Assembly (NCBI GenBank): GCA_027624675.1
Contig: JAQBTZ010000010.1
Location: 1-12,614 of the forward strand
Direction of reading: 5' to 3'
DNA: 12,614 bases
Source of the DNA: a bacterium
Lineage (GTDB): Bacteria; Patescibacteriota; WWE3; 2-01-FULL-39-13; JAQBTZ01
Below, in pieces: positions 6,433-12,614 of the stretch. Below the pieces are notes generated by a model. That model searched no databases. It was not told the DNA's origin and saw only the letters and a program-made list of their open reading frames with translations. Numbering within the stretch: position 1 is the first letter of the stretch; each line of letters begins with the position of its first letter. The translations under genes were made by a program, and so were the position numbers.

Positions 6433-7965
6433 ATGGCAGATAGAGAAGAACGAGAACAAGTTAGCCAACAACATGCGGTTCCACAAAATATTATGTCTGT
6501 GGAGTTTAAGTTGGTTGGGGATCTTACAATAAGACAGTTTGCTTATTTAGCTAGTGGAATAGTTATATCATTTTTAATAAACAAGTTAGGTTTGCCTATA
6601 TTTTTTAGATACCCAATGGCAGCAGTTTTTTTGTTAGGTGGTATCGGAATGGCTTTTTTACCTGTTCAAGATAGAGGTCTTGATCAGTGGATAAAAAGTT
6701 TCTTGATTTCAGTTTTTTCACCTCAACAGAGGGTATGGAGAAAAAATCCTCAGCTTCCTGATTATTTTTTATCTGATTATTCAAGATCAGTTAAACAAGA
6801 TATAGTGGCTATTACTCCTAGTGGTTTGAGACAAAAAGTTGCAGATTTTTTAAATGCAACTTACGATAACCAGTACGACCCATTTTTAGATAAAGAAACA
6901 CAGTTTTTAAAACACCTAAATAATGATGTTAAAGATTTTGATGATTCTACTCTTTATGAATTTCCAGAAGATTACGAAGTAAACAAGATTATGACCCTAA
7001 ATCAGGTGGAAAAGAAAGAACATTCAGAAGAAATAAGTAAAGAACAAATAATGTTACCAAAAAGGTTTAATACAGGGGTTTCAAAACCAAAAAATCAAGT
7101 AAGTGTTATAATGCAACCTTCTCATCTTGATCTTAATAATCAGATGTCAGATTTAAAGAGTTTAATGGAAAGGCTTAAAAATGACTATAAAGCAATTTTT
7201 GACAAATCAAACGAAGGAAAGAGAAAGATTAGTGATGATATCAAACTAAAAAATGAAAGTAAGATGATAGATCGTAAATTAAAGGCAATTAGTTTTAAGA
7301 CAGAGGATATCGACAAACTAGATATACAAAATACATTAACCCCTGAAATTCATCAGTTTAGACAAGATATTAGAAAGTTGAAAGAAGAAAATCAGAGCTT
7401 AGAAAAAGAGATTAGTAAGCAAAAGAAATTAGTAAATTTTTCGGAGTCGAATGATATTAACGCTAATTTAAAGAAAAGAATAAAAGATTTAGAGGCAGAT
7501 AAGCTAAAATTTCAGAAAGAAATATTTGATAAACCTATCAAATTAAATGAAAAGACATTTGATACACAAAAGTCCAAAGTTATATTTAATGTTAAGGATT
7601 CTGTTAATATTCTAAAAAACTCAGTAGAGGAAGTAAAAACGGTTAATGTAGTTAACCCTGTATTTGCAACAGATAAAGATCTAAAATTACAGTTAACAAA
7701 CTCACCAAATGTAATTAATGGAATAATCAAAGATTTAAATGGAAAGTTTATTGACGGGGCAGTGGTAATTATTAAAGATGCCTCGGATAACCCAGTTAGA
7801 GCCTTAAAGAGTAATGAATTAGGACAATTTATAATTTCAACTCCAGTAACAAGTGGTACTTATATCATTGAAGTAATTAAAAATGGGTATAAGTTTGATA
7901 TAATTTCAGTAGTAATAGAAGATAAGGTATTGGCACCCATCTTAATTTTAGGAAAGATAATATGA
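6433..7965 (+). CDS. PrgI-family membrane protein with coiled coil and C-terminal carboxypeptidase-regulatory-like domain
   Basis: This is a 510-residue, type IV secretion-associated protein. Residues 16-105 match the PrgI family (VirB3-like partner of VirB4): VPQNIMSVEFKLVGDLTIRQFAYLA leads into two hydrophobic segments (about 35-50 and 55-77), then LPVQDRGLDQWIKSFLISVF. Ordinary PrgI proteins are only about 115-120 residues. Here a charged linker follows, then a coiled-coil-prone region (about 235-365, with heptad-like stretches such as FRQDIRKLKEENQSLEKEI). The last part is a beta-sandwich (about 426-508) of the carboxypeptidase regulatory-like / Ig-like type: INGIIKDLNGKFIDGAVVIIKD, then GQFIISTPVTSGTYIIEVIKNGY. 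One base separates it from the gene upstream, and it overlaps the next gene by four bases (ATGA), so translation is probably coupled along the operon. The PrgI part is confident. The roles of the extensions are unknown; anchoring to another envelope component is a guess. Confidence 0.85.
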   Translation: MADREEREQVSQQHAVPQNIMSVEFKLVGDLTIRQFAYLASGIVISFLINKLGLPIFFRYPMAAVFLLGGIGMAFLPVQDRGLDQWIKSFLISVFSPQQRVWRKNPQLPDYFLSDYSRSVKQDIVAITPSGLRQKVADFLNATYDNQYDPFLDKETQFLKHLNNDVKDFDDSTLYEFPEDYEVNKIMTLNQVEKKEHSEEISKEQIMLPKRFNTGVSKPKNQVSVIMQPSHLDLNNQMSDLKSLMERLKNDYKAIFDKSNEGKRKISDDIKLKNESKMIDRKLKAISFKTEDIDKLDIQNTLTPEIHQFRQDIRKLKEENQSLEKEISKQKKLVNFSESNDINANLKKRIKDLEADKLKFQKEIFDKPIKLNEKTFDTQKSKVIFNVKDSVNILKNSVEEVKTVNVVNPVFATDKDLKLQLTNSPNVINGIIKDLNGKFIDGAVVIIKDASDNPVRALKSNELGQFIISTPVTSGTYIIEVIKNGYKFDIISVVIEDKVLAPILILGKII

Positions 7966-8660
7966 CAGAAATGCCTACAACACAAGATCATTTAGATATA
8001 GCCTCGATAAAGGATGATATTGTTATACTGAAAAATGGTGGTGCCTCAATGGTAATCAAGACAACTGCAGTAAACTTTGATTTGTTATCCGAGCGTGAAC
8101 AAGATGCTATGATTGCCGCTTACGGTAATTTACTTAACTCATTAAGTTTTCAGACACAGGTTGTTATTAGATCAAAAAGAATGGATATAACAGAGTATCT
8201 AGAGTGGGTTGATACTAAAATGGAAGAACAGAGAAATAAGAAATTAAAGGAGTTAACTCAAAAATATAAGTTGTTTATTAAAGATCTTATTACAAAAAAT
8301 GACGTATTAGATAAAAAGTTTTATGTAGTTTTAACTTATGGCCAAATTTCCTTAGTGGGTCGTAACTCTCCACTTTCTTCGTTTAAACAGCTATTTGGAG
8401 TGCATGAGAAAAGGATTCATGTTGATATAGATTCAATTTTAGATAAAGCTAAAACCAACCTTTACCCAAAGCGAGATTCGCTTATCAAAGAGTTTAAAAG
8501 AGTAGGTATAAAGGCTTCTCAGCTTAGTTCTAAAGAGCTTTTACAGTTATACTATGATATTTATAATACTGAAACTTCTAGAAACCAAAGGATAAAATTA
8601 AACAGTTCTGATTACACTACGCCTTTAGTAGAGCCTTTAATACTAGAAAATAAAAATTAA
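7962..8660 (+). CDS. TraC-like conjugal transfer protein
   Basis: This 232-residue protein has no predicted signal peptide or transmembrane segment. It resembles the TraC-like domain found next to PrgI and VirB4 genes in Gram-positive and CPR type IV systems. The supporting stretches are DDIVILKNGGASMVIKTTAVNFDLLSE (residues 18-44), then QTQVVIRSKRMDITEYLEWVD, a charged helical part (86-115), then LDKKFYVVLTYG (116-127). Such domains also resemble the N-terminal non-ATPase part of VirB4. The VirB4 protein next door appears to keep its own N-terminal domain, so this is probably an additional partner rather than a split piece. The start is fixed by the ATGA overlap with the preceding stop, with a weak AGGAAAG five bases upstream. 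The stop is one base before the virB4 ATG. Its biochemical role is not established; a cytosolic complex with VirB4 is likely. Confidence 0.75.
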   Translation: MTEMPTTQDHLDIASIKDDIVILKNGGASMVIKTTAVNFDLLSEREQDAMIAAYGNLLNSLSFQTQVVIRSKRMDITEYLEWVDTKMEEQRNKKLKELTQKYKLFIKDLITKNDVLDKKFYVVLTYGQISLVGRNSPLSSFKQLFGVHEKRIHVDIDSILDKAKTNLYPKRDSLIKEFKRVGIKASQLSSKELLQLYYDIYNTETSRNQRIKLNSSDYTTPLVEPLILENKN

Positions 8661-8661
8661 T

Positions 8662-10641
8662 ATGAATTTTTTTAAGAAAAAAAAGGATTCTGATATAGCA
8701 CCAGATGCTGTTCAGATAGAACAAGAAGACGCAAACAATATAATAACAGAGGATACTCAGGATATGTTAGCAAAAGGAATGCTTGAAAGTATCGATATAA
8801 TTGCTCCATCTGCAATACAGGTAGAGTTTGATTATTTGCAGATTGGTGGAAGGTATACCAGAACGTTATTTGTATCTGGTTATCCTAGATTTGTAAGTGC
8901 AAACTGGTTAGGACCACTTATTAACTTTGATAACTCTTTAGATCTTAGCATGTTCTATTACCCAGTTTCATCAAAAAGTGTGCTTGATGATTTAAGACGC
9001 AAGATAGCAGAGATGGAGGCTACACTTAACTCAGATAGTGAGCGTGGAAAGGTAGTTGACCCTGGAGTTAAGGCTGCGCTTGAGGATGCAAATTCGTTAC
9101 AAGATCAGTTAGTTAAAGGTATAGAAAGATTTTTTCAATTTTCATTTTATATAACAATAGGATCAGAAACTTTAGAGGAGCTAAATAATATTACAAAAAG
9201 GGTAGAAGCAACAGCAGGATCACTTTTACTTATTACAAAACATGCTTCATTACAGATGGAGCAAGGCTTTCAATCAACTATTCCATATAGTCTAGATAAG
9301 CTGATGATAACAAGAAACATGGATACTACCTCACTTGCAACAACGTTTCCGTTTACATCATCAGAGCTAACTTCAACCGAAGGTATATTATACGGAATGA
9401 ATATGCACAACGGATCATTGATTATTTTTGATAGATTTTCATTAGAAAATGCTAACACAGTTGTTTTTGCAAAGTCTGGTGCAGGTAAGTCATATTTAGT
9501 TAAGCTCGAGGCACTTAGATCATTAATGTTTGGAACAGAGGTAATTATTATTGATCCTGAAAACGAATATGAAAGATTAGCAGAAACAGTAGGAGGTGAG
9601 TACGTTAACTTTTCACCATCATCAGGGGTAAAGATAAACCCTTTTGATTTATCAGGAGTATATGAGGAGGGAGTTAATGAATTAGGTCTTAAGATATTAA
9701 GCTTACACACACTATTTAAGATTTTATTTAGTCATGAGATAACAAATTCAGAAGAGGCAGTACTTGATAAGGCACTAGTTGGAACATATAAATTAAAGGG
9801 TATTACCGCTGACCCTTCGACACAAAGTAAAGAACCACCACTTATGGAGGATTTGTATAAAATGTTGCTTACAATGGAAGACGACGAAGCTCACTCACTT
9901 GCAGAAAGAATGGAGAGATACATTAAAGGATCCCTTGCAGGAATATTTGATCAACGAACAAATGTTAACATCAATAATTCTTTCACAGTATTTTCGGTAA
10001 GAGATTTAGAGGACCAACTTAGACCAATTGCGATATTTTTAATACTTGATTATATCTGGACACGTATCAAAAAAGATCTAAAAAAGAGAGTTTTGATAGT
10101 TGACGAGGCTTGGTATTTGATGAAATATCCTGATTCCGCATTGTTTATGTATGGTATTGCAAAACGAGCTAGAAAATATTTTTTAGGGTTAACTACAGTA
10201 ACACAAGATGTACAGGACTTTTTAAATACTGATTATGGAAAGGCAATTGTCACTAACTCGTCTATTCAGATTTTGTTAAAGCAGCATCCTGCAGCAATTG
10301 ATGGAATTAGTGATGTATTTTACCTTTCACAAGGAGAAAGAAGACTATTGCTTTCAGCAGGAATAGGTGAGGGAATATTTTTTGCAGGAACAAATCACGT
10401 TGCAATTAAAGTTGTTGCAAGTGAAGAGGAGCACCAATTAATTACAACAAACCCAGAGGATATATTGAAAATGGAGCAGGGTGAGTCCTTAGTTAAAGAG
10501 GAAGTTGATAAACAAGAACAGATTAGACAAATATTGAAAGAAGAAGAGCACAAATTAAGGAAAGAAAGAGAAGAATCAGAAACAGTGGTTAAAGAGATAC
10601 CAAAAGAGGGCGGTTTAATACTTGATAGTACTAATTATTAA
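8662..10641 (+). CDS. virB4: VirB4 family type IV secretion ATPase
   Basis: This 659-residue ATPase powers assembly and substrate movement of a type IV secretion machine at the cytoplasmic face of the membrane. The N-terminal VirB4 (CagE/TrbE/VirB) domain covers about 50-250, including [21 protein letters not shown]. The C-terminal RecA-like domain contains Walker A (AKSGAGKS, 270-277), [14 protein letters not shown] (295-308), [10 protein letters not shown] (323-332), Walker B with its glutamate (VLIVDEAW, D481-E482), [11 protein letters not shown] (511-521) and [10 protein letters not shown] (532-541). All nucleotide-binding motifs are intact. The last 60 residues are highly charged and probably helical. 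No TraD/VirD4-type membrane anchor is present at the N-terminus. It starts one base after the TraC-like stop and has no Shine-Dalgarno sequence, so coupling is likely. Confidence 0.95.
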   Translation: MNFFKKKKDSDIAPDAVQIEQEDANNIITEDTQDMLAKGMLESIDIIAPSAIQVEFDYLQIGGRYTRTLFVSGYPRFVSANWLGPLINFDNSLDLSMFYYPVSSKSVLDDLRRKIAEMEATLNSDSERGKVVDPGVKAALEDANSLQDQLVKGIERFFQFSFYITIGSETLEELNNITKRVEATAGSLLLITKHASLQMEQGFQSTIPYSLDKLMITRNMDTTSLATTFPFTSSELTSTEGILYGMNMHNGSLIIFDRFSLENANTVVFAKSGAGKSYLVKLEALRSLMFGTEVIIIDPENEYERLAETVGGEYVNFSPSSGVKINPFDLSGVYEEGVNELGLKILSLHTLFKILFSHEITNSEEAVLDKALVGTYKLKGITADPSTQSKEPPLMEDLYKMLLTMEDDEAHSLAERMERYIKGSLAGIFDQRTNVNINNSFTVFSVRDLEDQLRPIAIFLILDYIWTRIKKDLKKRVLIVDEAWYLMKYPDSALFMYGIAKRARKYFLGLTTVTQDVQDFLNTDYGKAIVTNSSIQILLKQHPAAIDGISDVFYLSQGERRLLLSAGIGEGIFFAGTNHVAIKVVASEEEHQLITTNPEDILKMEQGESLVKEEVDKQEQIRQILKEEEHKLRKEREESETVVKEIPKEGGLILDSTNY

Positions 10642-10644
10642 TAT

Positions 10645-10650
10645 AAGGAG
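10645..10650 (+). promoter_or_regulatory. Strong Shine-Dalgarno sequence that sets the dismutase start
   Basis: AAGGAG lies four bases before the ATG at 10655. It is the clearest ribosome binding site in the window and decides the start against an in-frame upstream ATG at 10622. That upstream ATG would overlap the end of virB4 and add eleven residues not found in this family. Confidence 0.8.
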
Positions 10651-10654
10651 ATTT

Positions 10655-11257
10655 ATGTTTGAGCTACCAAAATTGCAATTTGAATATAACGCACTTGAAC
10701 CATTTATTGACCAGCAGACAATGAAAATTCACCACGATTTACATCATGGTGGTTATGTTACTAAGTTAAATACAGCTTTAGAGGGAAATCCCGAATTTCA
10801 GAACAAAAGTGTCGAAGAGTTATTACAGGAAATAGAAAGTTTGCCAGAGAGTATTAGAATGGCAGTAAGAAATAACGGCGGAGGACATTTTAATCATAGC
10901 TTGTTTTGGAATATATTATCTAGCGAAAAATCAGAACCAAGTAGTCAACTTACATCTGCAATTGGTACTAGCTTTGGATCTTTCGCCTTATTTCAGGAGC
11001 AATTTACAAACACTGCAGCTACAAGGTTTGGGAGTGGTTGGGCATGGCTTGTAAAGAAAGAAGATGGAACATTAGAGGTTTTATCTACTCCAAATCAAGA
11101 TAACCCACTTATGCATAAAGCAGGAATACCAATTTTAGCATTAGATGTTTGGGAGCATGCATATTACCTAAAGTATCAAAACAGAAGGCCAGAATATATT
11201 AATGCGTTTTGGAGTATTGTTAATTGGAAAAAAGTTAGTGAGCTTTTTGGCAGTTAA
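10655..11257 (+). CDS. sodA: Superoxide dismutase, Fe/Mn family, predicted Mn type
   Basis: This 200-residue enzyme converts superoxide to oxygen and hydrogen peroxide. Metal ligands are visible: H26 (KIHHDLHH), H81 ([11 protein letters not shown]), D164 and H168 ([21 protein letters not shown]). Gateway Y34 is present. Gly at 77 and Gln148 in TPNQDNPLM, rather than the early Gln of iron enzymes, suggest manganese use; cambialistic behaviour cannot be excluded. There is no signal peptide, so the enzyme is cytosolic. The start is chosen from the Shine-Dalgarno sequence at 10645-10650 and from the family N-terminus ([18 protein letters not shown]). It follows virB4 by 13 bases and is probably co-transcribed with the secretion genes, yet it carries its own strong ribosome binding site. 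It converges on the helicase gene with five bases between stops. Confidence 0.95.
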   Translation: MFELPKLQFEYNALEPFIDQQTMKIHHDLHHGGYVTKLNTALEGNPEFQNKSVEELLQEIESLPESIRMAVRNNGGGHFNHSLFWNILSSEKSEPSSQLTSAIGTSFGSFALFQEQFTNTAATRFGSGWAWLVKKEDGTLEVLSTPNQDNPLMHKAGIPILALDVWEHAYYLKYQNRRPEYINAFWSIVNWKKVSELFGS

Positions 11258-11262
11258 GTAGG

Positions 11263-12614
11263 TTAAATATCAAGCTCAATCTGGCCGGTTGGTAAACCCG
11301 CAGGCCAGCAATGATCGATAAATTCGCAGGTCTTACAAATTGATGTATCTGTTGTTCTTCCAAACTTTAGATCTAAGATATCTTTCATTACTTTTTTTAT
11401 TGTTACCTTTAAATCATCTACCTGTTCTTTTGTAATCTCAAAACTTACCTTTTTTGGTTTGCCTAAACTTGCAGATTCTACAAAGTCTATCTCTGCCTCT
11501 TTTACTACAAAGCTAAGTGATTTATCTAGATCACAAAGTAGTTTATAGAAAATTAGCTGACGTTTGTAATCCCCATCAGAATTTTTTGTCTTACCTTCTA
11601 TCTCGTTTGAGGATTTTGGGCGCCCTGATTTATAATCTACCACCTTTACATATCCTTGTGTTTCAGTTGGTTCGATCTTATCTATTACTCCTTGCAATCT
11701 AATATTTTCATCTAAAAAGGGCATTGGGTTTGTGCCTATTCCTACCCTTAACTCGGTAAATAGTGGTTTTATAAAGTTGTCCTTATATGCATTAAAGTAA
11801 TAAGTTAATATCTTTTCACCGTATTGTTTTGTTTCATTAAAATCTTTTTTATCTAATATCTCTTGTGCTAGCGAGTCATTAAACCTGTTAATTAAAAATT
11901 TAACATCTGGTGATTTATTTTCTTTGACCTCTTTTCCGTACCTTTCAAGTGCGTAGTGTATTGCAGAACCTAAACATAAAGCTTTGTTTTTATATTGCGG
12001 TGTTCTAAAAATTTCCTTAAGCTTAAATTTGTATGGACATTTTAAATATAAGTTTAAAGAAGTAGCGGATAGCTTAAAGTTTTTAAATACCTCTTGTAAA
12101 AACTCTTTTTCCTCTTCTGAGGTATTATCTTGGTTAGCTGTAGTTAACGAATTTTCTAAAAATTCAGAGATATTGTTTTCATAATCAGCACTTTCAAGTT
12201 TCTCTATATGTGCTTTATCTAACTCTTCTATAAACATCGATGGCATTGTCTCTCTGCTATTTCCATCGGTATAATAAATATTAGAATAAGTTATATAAAT
12301 TTGTTTTTTTGCCCTAGTTAGTGCCACGTAAAATAGCCTTCTTTCGTCCTCATTCGGGTCTTTTTTCTCGTCTTTATCAAAGTTTAAGATAGAACTTGGC
12401 AGTTTAAACAGATCCCTTGTTACGTTATTGCCCCATTTTTTATCTGTGGTTTTTACTATAAAAACATATGCGTATTCTTGTCCTTTTGATTTATGGGCAG
12501 TGGTTAAGATTACTCCATTTTTCCCAAGGTTTAGTTCGTTTTCAGTAATTGCAACCTTATACGTTTGCATAAGCTCTATATTTTCTAAAGAGCTATGTAG
12601 ATTTAAACTACTAT
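11263..12614 (-). CDS. UvrD/PcrA-type helicase with C-terminal Fe-S PD-(D/E)XK nuclease, 5' end missing
   Basis: The reading frame is open to the right edge, so the gene starts outside the window; the Met at 12570 is internal. Residues here are counted from that Met. The visible part carries superfamily 1 helicase motifs V (LTTAHKSKGQEY, 22-33) and VI (DERRLFYVALTRAKKQIYIT, 75-94). A RecB/AddB-type nuclease follows: SATSLNLYLKCPYKFKL, H205 in GSAIHYALE, D297 in GVIDKIE, D312 and K314 in VDYKSG, and Q338 in RQLIFY. Four cysteines, C178 and the trio C412-x2-C415-x5-C421, match the iron-sulfur staple of AddB and Cas4 nucleases. It probably processes DNA ends in recombinational repair. The helicase core (Walker A and B) cannot be checked. 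A Cas4 identity is excluded by the fused helicase motifs. It converges on the superoxide dismutase gene. Confidence 0.9.
   Translation of the reverse strand, partial: SSLNLHSSLENIELMQTYKVAITENELNLGKNGVILTTAHKSKGQEYAYVFIVKTTDKKWGNNVTRDLFKLPSSILNFDKDEKKDPNEDERRLFYVALTRAKKQIYITYSNIYYTDGNSRETMPSMFIEELDKAHIEKLESADYENNISEFLENSLTTANQDNTSEEEKEFLQEVFKNFKLSATSLNLYLKCPYKFKLKEIFRTPQYKNKALCLGSAIHYALERYGKEVKENKSPDVKFLINRFNDSLAQEILDKKDFNETKQYGEKILTYYFNAYKDNFIKPLFTELRVGIGTNPMPFLDENIRLQGVIDKIEPTETQGYVKVVDYKSGRPKSSNEIEGKTKNSDGDYKRQLIFYKLLCDLDKSLSFVVKEAEIDFVESASLGKPKKVSFEITKEQVDDLKVTIKKVMKDILDLKFGRTTDTSICKTCEFIDHCWPAGLPTGQIELDI
11281..11308 (+). terminator. Terminator-like hairpin downstream of the superoxide dismutase gene
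   Basis: CTGGCC (11281-11286) pairs with GGCCAG (11303-11308). Inside, GGTT (11287-11290) pairs with AACC (11295-11298) around a GGTA loop, with a four-base bulge (11299-11302). It begins 24 bases after the dismutase stop and lies inside the 3' coding end of the opposing helicase gene. No T-run follows. It may end or protect the secretion-operon transcript, but the codons could produce it by chance. Confidence 0.35.

Noticed and set aside
7963..7965. UGA recoding as in Gracilibacteria or SR1
   Set aside because: TGA here ends the PrgI-like gene in a standard ATGA overlap, and TGA also ends the RNase H gene at its expected length. Conserved proteins need no in-frame TGA.
7962..8660. Broken or split virB4 gene (TraC-like protein as a detached N-terminal part)
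   Set aside because: The downstream VirB4 protein has its own N-terminal domain and normal length. The TraC-like gene has clean coupled start and stop signals, so two intact genes are more likely.
10622..10654. Upstream in-frame ATG giving a 211-residue superoxide dismutase
   Set aside because: It overlaps the end of virB4, has no ribosome binding site and adds a hydrophobic 11-residue stretch foreign to the family. The AAGGAG before 10655 fits the family N-terminus.
11263..12000. Stand-alone Cas4 and therefore a CRISPR locus
   Set aside because: The nuclease domain is in one open frame with helicase motifs V and VI. No repeat array or other cas gene is visible.

Overview
This AT-rich window (about one-third G+C by eye) is densely coded, with short or no intergenic gaps. 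It looks like a chromosomal segment from a small-genome bacterium, most plausibly Candidate Phyla Radiation (Patescibacteria). The reasons are the PrgI / TraC-like / VirB4 / polytopic VirB6-like gene set typical of that group, an AT-rich compact layout, weak Shine-Dalgarno use, and unfamiliar lineage-specific multidomain membrane proteins. This placement is inference. TGA acts as a normal stop (7963-7965, and the end of the RNase H gene), which argues against the UGA-recoding CPR lineages (Gracilibacteria, Absconditabacteria/SR1).

Layout from left to right. A polytopic VirB6/TrbL-like secretion channel protein (26-1234, +) comes first. It is followed by a promoter and a palindromic leader, then the chaperonin operon groES-groEL (1346-3288, +). 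groEL converges on a minus-strand RNase HI gene (3310-3735), and a strong hairpin lies at the junction. A 98-bp divergent promoter region (3736-3833) separates the RNase H gene from a tightly packed plus-strand operon (3834-11257). That operon encodes an epimerase/dehydratase fused through one membrane segment to a large predicted ectodomain; a PrgI-type membrane protein extended by a coiled coil and a carboxypeptidase-regulatory-like domain; a TraC-like protein; the VirB4 ATPase; and a Mn-type superoxide dismutase. The dismutase converges on a minus-strand UvrD/PcrA-type helicase with a C-terminal iron-sulfur PD-(D/E)XK nuclease. The 5' end of the helicase gene lies beyond the right edge.

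How the genes may work together. VirB4 supplies ATP-driven energy, and the PrgI-like and VirB6-like proteins form the inner-membrane part of a type IV secretion or pilus machine. No coupling protein (VirD4), relaxase or VirB1/VirB8-type gene is visible here, so DNA transfer cannot be assumed. The epimerase fusion gene is coupled to the PrgI gene with one base between stop and start. This ties a nucleotide-sugar enzyme and a surface domain to the machine and is the most unusual part of the window. GroESL, RNase HI and the helicase-nuclease are housekeeping or repair genes.

No gap over 300 bases lacks a gene. I saw no tRNA, rRNA, CRISPR array, insertion sequence, attachment site or replication origin.
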